Source of the DNA: an endosymbiont of Escarpia spicata
Lineage (GTDB): Bacteria > Pseudomonadota > Gammaproteobacteria > Chromatiales > Chromatiaceae
DNA: 64,000 nt
Reading direction: 5' to 3'
Assembly: GCA_003349915.1 (NCBI GenBank)
Contig: QFXE01000001.1
Coordinates: 124,001 to 188,000 of the forward strand
Shown here: piece by piece, positions 45,514 to 54,366 of the stretch
How positions within the stretch are numbered: the first letter of the stretch is position 1
How the letters are laid out: each line of letters begins with the position of its first letter
The notes under the pieces: model-generated
What the model was told of the DNA's origin: nothing
Seen by the model: only the letters and a program-made list of their open reading frames with translations
Databases searched by the model: none
Made by a program: the position numbers and the translations under genes

Positions 45514-48500
45514 ATGCTCATTCTCCGTGGTGCACCCGCGCTCTCCGAATCTCGTCTGAAAAAACTGGCTCAGCGGCTGGAAAACAGTCTTGGCAAACCT
45601 GTATCGGTTTATGCGGAATACATGCATTTTGCTGAGATGGATCAGTCACTTGCGGAAGATGAGCAGGGGGTTCTCGAACGCGTCCTGCGCTACGGCCCCC
45701 ATTTGACCGAGCACGATCCGGAAGGGAGTCTGTTGCTGGTGGTGCCGCGCCCAGGCACCCTCTCCCCATGGTCGACCAAAGCGACGGACATTGCTCACCA
45801 CTGCGGCTTGGAACGGATTGCCCGGATCGAGCGCGGTATCGCCTACTATTTGGGGGCCGGGGAGAACACCCTTAGCGATAATGAACTCAATAGGGTAATG
45901 CCTCTACTGCATGACCGTATGACCGAGGTGGTGCTGCTGGAGATGGGGGATGCCGATTGCCTCTTCAGCCATGCAGAGCCCAAACCTTTCATCAGCGTCG
46001 ATGTAATCGGGGGTGGTTGTCCTGCACTGGAAAAGGCCAACGTGGAACTTGGGTTGGCGCTGTCGGATGATGAGATCGACTATCTGGTGGAGAGTTTTCA
46101 GGGGTTGGGACGCAATCCCACCGATGTTGAGCTGATGATGTTTGCCCAAGCCAACTCCGAGCATTGCCGCCACAAGATCTTCAATGCCGACTGGATCATC
46201 GACGGCAAACAGCAGGATCTTTCGCTGTTCAAAATGATTCGCAATACCACAGAGAAAGCACCGGAAGATGTTCTCTCTGCCTACAAGGACAACGCTGCAG
46301 TGATCAGCGGCCCAAGGGCCGAACGCTTCATTCCTGACGCCAAAAGCAACGTTTACGGCTTCGGCGAAGAGGATATTCATATTCTCATGAAGGTGGAGAC
46401 CCACAACCATCCCACTGCGATCTCGCCGGATCCGGGTGCAGCGACAGGGTCGGGCGGAGAGATTCGCGACGAGGGGGCTACCGGCAAGGGTTCCAAACCC
46501 AAGGCAGGACTCTGCGGTTTCTCGGTTTCCAATCTGCGAATCCCTGGCGTCGGACAGCCTTGGGAAACCGATCACGGCAAGCCGGGCCGTATCGTCTCCG
46601 CTCTGGATATTATGCTGGAAGGCCCCATCGGTGCGGCTTCATTCAATAATGAGTTTGGGCGCCCCAATATCTGCGGCTATTTCCGAACCTACGAGGAACG
46701 GGTGTCGGGGCCGGACGGGGATGAGTTACGGGGCTACCATAAACCGATCATGCTGGCTGGTGGATTGGGAAATATCCGAGACGAGCATATTGAAAAGACC
46801 ACCTTTCCCGATGGCTCCCCACTGGTGGTGCTGGGTGGGCCGGCGATGTTGATCGGATTGGGTGGTGGCGCCGCATCATCCATGGCAAGCGGCACCTCGG
46901 CGGAAGATCTCGATTTCGCCTCGGTGCAACGCTCCAATCCTGAGATGGAGCGCCGTTGTCAGGAAGTGATCGATGCCTGTTGGTCCAGAGGCAGCGATAA
47001 TCCCATCCTCTTTATCCACGACGTGGGAGCGGGTGGTCTCTCCAATGCACTGCCGGAACTGGTCCATGATGCCGGACGGGGCGGCAGGTTCGAGTTGCGC
47101 ACGGTACCCAACGATGATCCCGGCATGTCTCCCATGGAGATCTGGTGTAACGAGTCCCAGGAGCGCTACGTGATGGCGGTGGATGTCGACCGCCTCGATG
47201 AGTTCAGGGCGATCTGTGAGCGGGAACGCTGTCCTTATGCCGTGGTGGGTGAGGCGATCGACGAGGAGCACCTGACCTTGGGCGATGCTCACTTCGATAA
47301 CAACCCTATCGATATTCCCATGCCCTTGCTGTTCGGGAAAGCGCCGCGCATGCTGCGAGATGTGCACCATCGCACCTTCCACAAGCCGGAACTCGACTTC
47401 AGTGGCGTCGATCTGAAAGAGGCGGCCCTGCGGGTGCTGTCTCTGCCGACAGTCGCAAACAAGACCTTTCTCATCTCCATCGGGGATCGCACGATCACCG
47501 GTATGGTGACGCGGGATCAGATGGTGGGTCCCTGGCAGGTGCCGGTTGCCGACCTGGCAGTGACGGCTTCGGGTCTCATGGGGCATACCGGCGAGGCGAT
47601 GGCCCTGGGCGAGCGAACTCCCATTGCATTGATCGACGCTCCCGCTTCGGGGCGCATGGCCGTCGGCGAGGCGATCACCAATATCGCCGCTGCCTCCATC
47701 GATAAAATCAGCGATATCAAACTTTCCGCTAACTGGATGGCCCCTGCCGGTCATGTCGGCGAGGATGCCAAGCTTTATGAGACGGTAAAGGCCGTGGGTA
47801 TGGAGCTCTGTCCCGCACTGGGCATCGCGGTGCCGGTGGGCAAGGACTCCATGTCGATGAAGACAGTCTGGGATGAGGAGGGAGAGAGGCGTGAGGTTAC
47901 CGCTCCGCTCTCTCTGATTATCACCGCCTTCTCACCGGTAAGCGATGTGCGGCGAACCCTGACGCCCCAGTTGCGCACGGACTTGGGCGATAGCGACTTG
48001 ATCCTAATCGATTTGGGCAAGGGTATGAACCGTTTGGGGGCATCCGCCCTGGCGCAAGTCTATAAGCAGATGGGACATCGCGGCGCGGATCTCAATGATC
48101 CCGACGCATTGAAACGTTTCTTTTCACAGATTCAGGAGTTGAACCGGGATGGCCTGCTGTTGGCTTATCATGACCGTTCCGATGGTGGGCTGTTTGCCAC
48201 CCTGAGTGAGATGGCCTTTGCCGGGCGTTGCGGTGTCACCATCGAGTTGAATGACCTGGGCGATGATGATTTTTCCACCCTCTTCAGTGAGGAACTGGGG
48301 GCCGTAATTCAGGTTCGGCATAATGATACGGACGATGTCCTTAAGCGCTTGCATGATGCTGGTCTGGGACATCACAGTTACGTCATCGGCAGTCTTAACG
48401 AGTCAGACCGTTTTGACTTTCTGCGCAACGGCAAGACTGTTCTGGAGGGGGGCCGTAAAGCCTTCCAGCAGGCCTGGTCTGAGACCACCCGACAGATGCA

Positions 48501-49401
48501 GGCGCTGCGGGATAATCCAAACTGCGCCCAGGAGGAGTTCGATCGGATCGCTGCAGATGACCCCGGCATGCAGGTGGAGCTATCTTTCGAAATTGATGAT
48601 GACGTGGCCGCACCCATGATCGCCACCGGGGTTCGCCCGCCAATGGCGATTCTTCGCGAGCAGGGGGTCAATGGTCAGTTGGAGATGGCGGCCTCTTTCC
48701 ATCGTGCCGGTTTTGAATGTGTGGATGTACACATGTCCGACGTTATCGAAGGGCGTGTCTCGCTGGAGCAGTTCAAGGGGCTGGTGGCCTGTGGCGGTTT
48801 CTCATACGGTGACGTGTTGGGTGCAGGCGAGGGCTGGGCCAAATCGATCCTTTTCAACGGACGTGCCAGAGATCAGTTTCAGAACTTCTTCAACCGGGAG
48901 GATACCTTTTCGTTGGGTGTCTGTAATGGCTGTCAAATGCTCTCCAATCTGCATGAACTGATTCCCGGGGCAGAACATTGGCCCCATTTTGTGCGGAACC
49001 GTTCCGAACAGTTCGAGGCCCGTTTTGTTACTGTTGAGGTCGTGGATTCACCTTCCATCATGTTACAGGGCATGAGTGGTTCCCGGCTGCCTATCGCAGT
49101 GGCGCATGGTGAGGGAAGGGCTGAGTTTCGTGATGCGGCACATCTGTTAAAGGCAGGTGAACTGATGGCATTACGCTATGTTGAAAATAGTGGTGAAGTG
49201 GCAAACGCCTATCCGGCAAACCCCAACGGTTCGCCCGAGGGCATGAGCGGGTTGACCTCAACCGATGGCAGGGTCTCGATCATGATGCCGCATCCCGAGC
49301 GGGTAATTCGTACGGTGCAGCACTCCTGGCATCCGGATGGCTGGGGTGAAGATGCGCCTTGGTTGCGTCTTTTCAGAAATGCCCGCGCCTGGGTGGGATA
49401 A
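45514..49401 (+). CDS. purL: Phosphoribosylformylglycinamidine synthase
   Basis: PurL converts FGAR to FGAM in purine synthesis using glutamine and ATP. ATG 45514 gives 1,295 aa, about the length of the E. coli enzyme. The N-terminal PurS-like domain, two AIR-synthase-like halves with [19 protein letters not shown]-like signature (here [19 protein letters not shown], about residue 295) and the C-terminal glutaminase are all present. The glutaminase carries the nucleophile cysteine in [10 protein letters not shown] (about residue 1141) and the histidine and glutamate in MMPHPERV. An earlier in-frame ATG at 45439 lies in the upstream hairpin region, so I prefer 45514. The whole frame is intact. 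Confidence 0.97.
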   Translation: MLILRGAPALSESRLKKLAQRLENSLGKPVSVYAEYMHFAEMDQSLAEDEQGVLERVLRYGPHLTEHDPEGSLLLVVPRPGTLSPWSTKATDIAHHCGLERIARIERGIAYYLGAGENTLSDNELNRVMPLLHDRMTEVVLLEMGDADCLFSHAEPKPFISVDVIGGGCPALEKANVELGLALSDDEIDYLVESFQGLGRNPTDVELMMFAQANSEHCRHKIFNADWIIDGKQQDLSLFKMIRNTTEKAPEDVLSAYKDNAAVISGPRAERFIPDAKSNVYGFGEEDIHILMKVETHNHPTAISPDPGAATGSGGEIRDEGATGKGSKPKAGLCGFSVSNLRIPGVGQPWETDHGKPGRIVSALDIMLEGPIGAASFNNEFGRPNICGYFRTYEERVSGPDGDELRGYHKPIMLAGGLGNIRDEHIEKTTFPDGSPLVVLGGPAMLIGLGGGAASSMASGTSAEDLDFASVQRSNPEMERRCQEVIDACWSRGSDNPILFIHDVGAGGLSNALPELVHDAGRGGRFELRTVPNDDPGMSPMEIWCNESQERYVMAVDVDRLDEFRAICERERCPYAVVGEAIDEEHLTLGDAHFDNNPIDIPMPLLFGKAPRMLRDVHHRTFHKPELDFSGVDLKEAALRVLSLPTVANKTFLISIGDRTITGMVTRDQMVGPWQVPVADLAVTASGLMGHTGEAMALGERTPIALIDAPASGRMAVGEAITNIAAASIDKISDIKLSANWMAPAGHVGEDAKLYETVKAVGMELCPALGIAVPVGKDSMSMKTVWDEEGERREVTAPLSLIITAFSPVSDVRRTLTPQLRTDLGDSDLILIDLGKGMNRLGASALAQVYKQMGHRGADLNDPDALKRFFSQIQELNRDGLLLAYHDRSDGGLFATLSEMAFAGRCGVTIELNDLGDDDFSTLFSEELGAVIQVRHNDTDDVLKRLHDAGLGHHSYVIGSLNESDRFDFLRNGKTVLEGGRKAFQQAWSETTRQMQALRDNPNCAQEEFDRIAADDPGMQVELSFEIDDDVAAPMIATGVRPPMAILREQGVNGQLEMAASFHRAGFECVDVHMSDVIEGRVSLEQFKGLVACGGFSYGDVLGAGEGWAKSILFNGRARDQFQNFFNREDTFSLGVCNGCQMLSNLHELIPGAEHWPHFVRNRSEQFEARFVTVEVVDSPSIMLQGMSGSRLPIAVAHGEGRAEFRDAAHLLKAGELMALRYVENSGEVANAYPANPNGSPEGMSGLTSTDGRVSIMMPHPERVIRTVQHSWHPDGWGEDAPWLRLFRNARAWVG

Positions 49402-49425
49402 ACAGGAAATATTTTTCCTGTTTAT
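49398..49425 (+). terminator. Hairpin overlapping the purL stop codon
   Basis: ATAAACAGGAAA and TTTCCTGTTTAT form a perfect 12-bp stem with a TATT loop. The purL TAA stop lies within the left arm. There is no T tract after it. Confidence 0.7.
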
Positions 49426-49433
49426 CAGTCAGA

Positions 49434-49487
49434 ACGTAAGAGCGGTGCCTTGCTGCGATCGGTTGGATTTCGCGGCGAGGTGCCCCT
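49434..49487. repeat. Degenerate REP-like inverted repeat
   Basis: AGCGGTGCCTTGCTGCGA and the complement of TCGCGGCGAGGTGCCCCT pair with several G-T pairs. It resembles the element at 49848-49917, and the two flank the 88-aa secreted protein gene. Confidence 0.55.
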
Positions 49488-49534
49488 ATGGCTGAATAAT
49501 CGTGCCAAGCAAGATATTTATTGCGGAGTTGCCA

Positions 49535-49801
49535 ATGATCAATAAAGCGTTATCGGTCTGTTTTCTGCCACTGCTAGCCGTGTTGGTGTCTGCCCAGGTT
49601 TCCGCAGATGAGGACATTTCCGCCAAGGATTTGTGGCAGGATCTAAAACATGATTCCAAAGAGGTCTGGGAAGAAGGCAAACAAGTACCCGGCAAGGTTT
49701 GGGAGGGAACGAAAGAGGGCGCTGGTGAAGTATGGGAAACGATGAAAGAGGGCGGGAATGCGATATCCCGTGACGTCAAGAAAACAGTCAAGGGCGAGTA
49801 A
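49535..49801 (+). CDS. Small secreted protein with an 11-residue tryptophan repeat
   Basis: From ATG 49535 (88 aa) a signal peptide ends at about residue 23 (VSAQVSADE). The rest is a regular helix: tryptophans fall exactly every 11 residues (LWQDLKHDSKE, VWEEGKQVPGK, VWEGTKEGAGE, VWETMKEGGNA), with charged residues between. Eleven-residue periods are typical of long amphipathic helices such as those of apolipoproteins and some LEA or synuclein-type proteins, so membrane or lipid binding in the periplasm is plausible. No family assignment is possible. Two REP-like elements flank it. Confidence 0.7.
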   Translation: MINKALSVCFLPLLAVLVSAQVSADEDISAKDLWQDLKHDSKEVWEEGKQVPGKVWEGTKEGAGEVWETMKEGGNAISRDVKKTVKGE

Positions 49802-49847
49802 CTTGAATCGCTTTGGGTGTAATTTCCTACGGCTTGCTGCGAAGCTG

Positions 49848-49917
49848 TTGTAGGAGCGGCGCCTCGCCGCGATTTACCTATCTACGGAGTCATCGCGGCC
49901 AGGCGCCGTTCCTACAA
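49848..49917. repeat. REP-like inverted repeat
   Basis: TTGTAGGAGCGGCGCC... pairs with ...GGCGCCGTTCCTACAA, forming a long imperfect hairpin with a GCCGCGA core. This form is common in gammaproteobacterial intergenic regions. It follows the small secreted protein gene and lies before a convergent lipoprotein gene. Confidence 0.85.
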
Positions 49918-49974
49918 TTTAACGTCCCGCCTGCTTTTGGTGGGGTAGTTTATCGTTCCAGAAACAACCGGATA

Positions 49975-50373
49975 TCAGAGCGTGCTCAACTGCGCCTTGA
50001 TCGCCCGGTCAAGATTTTGAATCCAACCGTTGTAGTTGCTGTGGATCTTTTCGCCATCGTATTTCAGGTTGTCGCTGTTTTTATACTTGATGCTGTAAGT
50101 CTGGGCATCGTACGGAATATCGACTTGCGCCATGTGGGAGCGAAGATGAATGGTGCCTTCAACCAGGCCTGAACCTTTATCATTCATATTCCAGCCGAGA
50201 GTGGCGCCGGCACGGATGATCGCCTTGCGGACATCGTCCATGGTGACCCCATCCTTGTTGGCGACAACGGATGCGTCCTCAACGTTGTAGACCATTGCCT
50301 GATGCGGGCATCCCGCCAGGAATAGTGTAACCATACCGACGATCAGAACGCCCAATAATTTCTGCTTCATCAC
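49975..50373 (-). CDS. Predicted lipoprotein, unknown family
   Basis: A 132-aa protein with a lipoprotein signal peptide and lipobox LAGC at residues 19-22. The mature part has mixed alpha-beta character with ADVRKAIIRAGATLGWN-like segment (here DDVRKAIIRAGATLGWNM, about 46-63), followed by beta strands HLRSHMAQVDIPYD and IKYKNS. No family is recognised. It is downstream of the polyene-type cluster but separated by 58 bp, so it may or may not be cotranscribed. Confidence 0.75.
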   Translation of the reverse strand: MMKQKLLGVLIVGMVTLFLAGCPHQAMVYNVEDASVVANKDGVTMDDVRKAIIRAGATLGWNMNDKGSGLVEGTIHLRSHMAQVDIPYDAQTYSIKYKNSDNLKYDGEKIHSNYNGWIQNLDRAIKAQLSTL

Positions 50374-50431
50374 TAACTCTCCTTAAGTTGATAAAGGCTT
50401 ATACATAACCTGCAGCTGAAAGTTTACTCGC

Positions 50432-51193
50432 TTATTTCTCATGAGGAAACCTGTCGGGTTCGTTATTCTCTCTGAATAAAACCCGATAGAGTCCCATGGG
50501 ATACATGCCGCTGGCGATGAGTTTTCCCGCTACCATCAGGACGATACGGGTAATATCAGCCACTGGGCGGAAGTGGCTTGCCCGTGCCTGCCGCGGATAG
50601 CGGGACTCGACGGGAACCGTGCTGAATCCAAAACCCTTTTTCGCCGCTTCGATCAGGTATTCGCTCTCAAAAACAAACCCCCGTTCCCTGCTGTGTGAAA
50701 CAAAAACTGATTGAATCGCATCGGCAGGATAGAGCCGGAGTCCGGATTGACTGTCGTGGATGCGGCAACCCGCCGCCCAGGATATCCAGAAGTCGGCAAA
50801 GTTATTGGCGCGGCGCCGCGCATTTGGGGCCTGTTCACGATTTTGCAGGCGTGCGCCTATGATCAGGTGCTTCGGATTGTCTTCCCAGATTGCATAGAGT
50901 TTGGGAATATCCTCCGGTACATGCTGGCCATCGCCATCAAGGGTGATCACGCATTTGGCGCCTTGTTTCACCGCTGCCTGCATGCCATCGTGCAGACTGG
51001 CCGCCTTACCTCTGTTTTCCTGATGTCTGATTAGTGTCAACGGCAGATCGGCAAGCTGCTCAGCTGTGCCGTCACTGGAGCCGTCATCCACCACGATGAG
51101 TTGGGGTGTATGCTGCAAGACACGTTTCGCCAGATCATGAATGGTGGCCGCCTCATTATAGGCGGGTATGACCACTGTTACTGGAATCGGCAT
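50432..51193 (-). CDS. Glycosyltransferase family 2
   Basis: A GT-A glycosyltransferase (253 aa) with VVIPAYNEAATI (about 6-17), the acidic VVDDGSSDGTAE and the DXD-type motif TLDGDGQHVPEDI (about 84-96). A C-terminal membrane-associated segment is near residue 215. It follows the FabG-like gene by 12 bp and is the last gene of the aryl-polyene-like operon. A glycosyltransferase is a common member of such clusters and would decorate the lipid product. The sugar is unknown. Confidence 0.85.
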   Translation of the reverse strand: MPIPVTVVIPAYNEAATIHDLAKRVLQHTPQLIVVDDGSSDGTAEQLADLPLTLIRHQENRGKAASLHDGMQAAVKQGAKCVITLDGDGQHVPEDIPKLYAIWEDNPKHLIIGARLQNREQAPNARRRANNFADFWISWAAGCRIHDSQSGLRLYPADAIQSVFVSHSRERGFVFESEYLIEAAKKGFGFSTVPVESRYPRQARASHFRPVADITRIVLMVAGKLIASGMYPMGLYRVLFRENNEPDRFPHEK

Positions 51194-51205
51194 CCTGTCC
51201 CTGAC

Positions 51206-51925
51206 TCAGGCCATTGCGCCGTTGATGGAGATGATCTGCCCTGAAATATAGGCGGCGCTTTCAGAGGCGAGGAAAGAGACCAGATCCGCCACCTCTTCAG
51301 GTTTGCCCGCACGTTTCATCGGCACCAACCGGTCGATGACTTCCGGTGTAAAGTGCTCTCCGAGCATCGGGGATTCGATAACGCCTGGGGCAACTACATT
51401 TACAGTTATGCCACGGGAGGCCAGTTCAATGGCCAGGGACTTGCTGGCGCCGTGCAGTCCTGCCTTGGCGGCAGCGTAGTTGGTCTGCCCCCGGTTCCCC
51501 ATGATGCCGGCCACAGAAGAGAGTGAGATGATGCGCCCCCAGCGGGTGGACATCATCGGCAGTAGCAGGGGTTGGGTGACGTTGAAAAAACCGTTCAGTG
51601 AAACATCGATGACATTCTGCCATTGATTTGCTTCCATGCCTGCCATCGGCATGTCATCGTGGATGCCGGCATTGTTGACCAGAATCTGCACGGGTCCCCC
51701 GTGCAGCAGGTGTTCGATGGTCTCCTTGCTGTGTCTGTTGTCCCTCACATCAAAACAGACCGCTTCGGCAAATCCCCCTTGGTTGTTGATCTCTTCAGCC
51801 AGTTGCCTGGCCCGTTCCGGTTTGCTGTTGGCGTGGATCAGTACAAACAGGCCATCGGCAGCAAGTTTTCTGCAGATAGTGCCACCGATGGTGCCACTGC
51901 CTCCTGTTACCAGTGCACGTTTCAA
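51206..51925 (-). CDS. 3-ketoacyl-ACP reductase-like (FabG family)
   Basis: Short-chain dehydrogenase of 239 aa with the cofactor motif TGGSGTIGG (residues 7-15), NNAGIHDD, catalytic serine in SLSSVAGIMG and the Y-x-x-x-K pair in YAAAKAG (about 150-156), and the late ISGQIISINGAMA. In aryl-polyene clusters this enzyme reduces the beta-keto group during chain extension. It overlaps the dehydratase stop by 4 bp upstream. Confidence 0.9.
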   Translation of the reverse strand: MKRALVTGGSGTIGGTICRKLAADGLFVLIHANSKPERARQLAEEINNQGGFAEAVCFDVRDNRHSKETIEHLLHGGPVQILVNNAGIHDDMPMAGMEANQWQNVIDVSLNGFFNVTQPLLLPMMSTRWGRIISLSSVAGIMGNRGQTNYAAAKAGLHGASKSLAIELASRGITVNVVAPGVIESPMLGEHFTPEVIDRLVPMKRAGKPEEVADLVSFLASESAAYISGQIISINGAMA

Positions 51926-52359
51926 GATTCTATCCCTCTGTTCTGATAGATCACCGTGGCCCGTCCTTCCATCAAGGACTCTGAGTTGGCTTCCAAATGG
52001 AAATCATAGATGGCGCCACCTCCATCAGCGGCCTGCTTGTGAGCGGAAATAACCAGCTCTCCCGGCAGATTATGCAGCCATTCTGTTTTGAGTTCGAGAT
52101 CCCGCAGTGCGGCAAGAAAGCCCACGCGGGGCGAGTCGTCATCTGCAAGCAAACTGCCGTGAACCGCCATGGCTTGTGCGGCGTACTCGACGCCACTGAT
52201 TGTGGGCAGGCCCTCAGGGTTGCGTAGTGGGTTTGAAGACGCTCTGTGGTTGATTGCGATGCATTGGATGTTATCGCTATCCCAGTGCTCCACGCTGTCG
52301 AGCAGGCACATGCTGCCTGAGTGGGGAAGCCGCTCGCAGATTTGCCGTCTATTCAACAT
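51922..52359 (-). CDS. Hotdog-fold 3-hydroxyacyl-ACP dehydratase, ApeP-like
   Basis: A 145-aa hotdog protein with the N-terminal signature LPHSGSMCLLD (about residues 11-21), which carries the catalytic histidine of this group. The central helix region ISGVEYAAQAMAVHG follows. In aryl-polyene clusters the ApeP-type enzyme partners with an ApeI-type one; a separate ApeI-like gene is encoded at 57581. I chose ATG 52359, seven bases inside the upstream gene, over the GTG at 52368. Confidence 0.85.
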   Translation of the reverse strand: MLNRRQICERLPHSGSMCLLDSVEHWDSDNIQCIAINHRASSNPLRNPEGLPTISGVEYAAQAMAVHGSLLADDDSPRVGFLAALRDLELKTEWLHNLPGELVISAHKQAADGGGAIYDFHLEANSESLMEGRATVIYQNRGIES

Positions 52360-53153
52360 GGTTTGCACTTCAAGTGTAGTTGGCAGTCGGGCAGATAATC
52401 AAAAGTGAGGGTTTCTTCATCAGTCGGGGAGGCCAATTGTTGCAATAACGGCAGGGCGCGGGCTGCGGGGTTGCCGATGCGCAGTTGCTCCAATTTGGCA
52501 TCAGCCATGCGGGAAGCTGGAGCAGAGATGGCGTTAATTTCCAGTGTGCAGTGTAGTTGGGTCTGTCTGGTGGAGGAAGACGTCACTACCATCGAAGTGG
52601 CAAATGGAGCGGAGAGCGGACGGGTTGCATCCAGTGGTGCTTCGAACGGCAGATCATAGGCGACCAACAGAAGTGAGCGTGACTCAGCCTGGCATTGAAC
52701 GGCTGCCGATAAAAGACCCGCAACGAAACTGGCATCGCTGGCCGCCAGGCTGTTGGTGCTCTCCAGTGAATCGATGGCGATACTCCAATAGCCGGCGGGG
52801 GCGTTGTGAACTGAGTTGTGGAATTGGGTGGGCGAGACCATCGGTTGCGGATCTGCCAATGCAGAGCAGAGTCGATCGACGATCTCCGGATCACCAATGG
52901 ATGAGGCGAAGATAGATGCCAGTTCCGTTGGGGCAATCTCTGTAGTGCCCAGTGATTCCTGGGCGGCCTGGATGGCCAGCAGGGTGCTTTGACTGCCTCT
53001 GCGCTGGGCGGTTGGCGGCAGTATTTTCGGTACATAATCGGGCAGGGGGGCCTGTCGATAGGCAGTCTCTTCCGCCAGCACAGACTTGGCTTTTGCCCAG
53101 CCATCCAACCCAGGGGCTGCAACGGCTGGTGCCTCCAGATAGAAGCTCAACAT
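52353..53153 (-). CDS. Ketosynthase chain-length-factor-like protein
   Basis: A 266-aa protein of the ketoacyl synthase N-terminal-like group that pairs with an active ketosynthase. It keeps ILPPTAQRRGSQSTLLAIQA (about 44-63) and SPTQFHNSVHNAPAGYW (about 106-122), but it lacks a catalytic cysteine in the matching position, as in chain length factors. It overlaps the ketosynthase by 7 bp upstream and the dehydratase downstream. It probably helps set polyene length. Confidence 0.85.
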   Translation of the reverse strand: MLSFYLEAPAVAAPGLDGWAKAKSVLAEETAYRQAPLPDYVPKILPPTAQRRGSQSTLLAIQAAQESLGTTEIAPTELASIFASSIGDPEIVDRLCSALADPQPMVSPTQFHNSVHNAPAGYWSIAIDSLESTNSLAASDASFVAGLLSAAVQCQAESRSLLLVAYDLPFEAPLDATRPLSAPFATSMVVTSSSTRQTQLHCTLEINAISAPASRMADAKLEQLRIGNPAARALPLLQQLASPTDEETLTFDYLPDCQLHLKCKPC

Positions 53154-54334
53154 GAGGTTCGTCCAAAGAGAAGACTGCAGTTACTGCCGCCAAAACCGAA
53201 GGAGTTACTCAATACCCGGGTTACAGGCTCTGTTTTTGTAGAGCGCTGTATGTTGAGTCCAAGCGTTGGATCCGGTGATTGGGTATTGAGGGTGCCGGGT
53301 ATAAAACCCGCTTCAATCGCCAGACAGGCGATGATCGATTCGGTGATCCCCGCCGCACCAAGCGTGTGTCCGGTCCAGCCTTTGGTGGAACTGCACGGGG
53401 TTGATGACGGGAAGAGCCGATTGATCGAGTTGGCCTCTGCCCGGTCATTGCTGGGTGTCGCAGTGCCATGCAGATTGATGTAGTCGATCTCATCAACTGT
53501 CAGTTCTGCCCTGTTCAGGGCTTGCTCCATGGCAAGTCTGGCGCCGGCGCCATCCGGTCTCGGGGTGGAGATATGGTAGGCGTCGCTGCTTTCACCATAG
53601 CCGAGCAGCGCGACGCCTGAGTCGGTCGTGTTGTTTTTTTCCAGAATCATAAAACCTGCTGCCTCACCGATGGAGATTCCGTCGCGGTTCTGGTCGAAGG
53701 GACGACAGGGCTGCCCGGAGACCAGTTCCAGTGAGTTGAATCCGAAAAGTGTAGTGAGACAAAGTGAGTCGACACCGCCGACGATGGCGGCATCACAGAG
53801 TCCGGTGGAGATGAACCGGTGGGCGTCACAGAAGACCTTGGCACTGGATGAACAAGCGGTGGAGATTGAGAATGCGGGGCCTTTCAGACCCAGTTTCTGG
53901 CGCACAAATTGGGTTGCCGAGAAGAGATCGTGGCTGCCTTTGAAGTGATACCCGGCAGGCCAGCGTCCACTTTTGCGCAGCTTAAGATAGGCCTGCTCAG
54001 TGCTGAGGATACCTGAGGTGCTGGTGCCGAGAAAAAGGCCGATGCGGGTTGGATCAACGCGGGATTTGAGGGACTCGACCGCGGTAAGAAAGCCGTCTTG
54101 CTGGAGTGTCATCAGGGCCAGACGGTTGTTGCGGCACTCGAACTGCCGGTCGCCCTCATCCAATGGCCGGTTTTCCAGATCAGCCACGCGCCCGATCCAG
54201 GTGTCGAGAGGGGCATGGCCGAAGTCGTTGGGCTGGAGTCCCCCTTTGCCTTCGAGCAGAGCGCTTTGTAGTGCCTCCCTTCCATCTCCAGCGGCACTGA
54301 CGGTGGTGTATGCAGTTATCTGGAGTGGGTCCAT
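53147..54334 (-). CDS. Beta-ketoacyl-ACP synthase, active type
   Basis: A 395-aa condensing enzyme with the full catalytic set: nucleophile cysteine in ISTACSSSAKV (about residue 156), histidine in NLHGTATPSND (about 290) and histidine in GWTGHTLGAAG (about 327). It resembles FabF and the ApeO-type enzyme of aryl-polyene clusters. The start ATG at 54334 lies 32 bp downstream of the MMPL gene. Confidence 0.92.
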   Translation of the reverse strand: MDPLQITAYTTVSAAGDGREALQSALLEGKGGLQPNDFGHAPLDTWIGRVADLENRPLDEGDRQFECRNNRLALMTLQQDGFLTAVESLKSRVDPTRIGLFLGTSTSGILSTEQAYLKLRKSGRWPAGYHFKGSHDLFSATQFVRQKLGLKGPAFSISTACSSSAKVFCDAHRFISTGLCDAAIVGGVDSLCLTTLFGFNSLELVSGQPCRPFDQNRDGISIGEAAGFMILEKNNTTDSGVALLGYGESSDAYHISTPRPDGAGARLAMEQALNRAELTVDEIDYINLHGTATPSNDRAEANSINRLFPSSTPCSSTKGWTGHTLGAAGITESIIACLAIEAGFIPGTLNTQSPDPTLGLNIQRSTKTEPVTRVLSNSFGFGGSNCSLLFGRTSC

Positions 54335-54366
54335 CAACGATTCAAAAAGCGCCTATTGGCATTGGG

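Noticed and set aside
46876-47754. Long open frame on the minus strand inside purL
   Set aside because: The plus-strand PurL sequence is intact and conserved across this region. The opposite frame is a by-product of high GC codon use.
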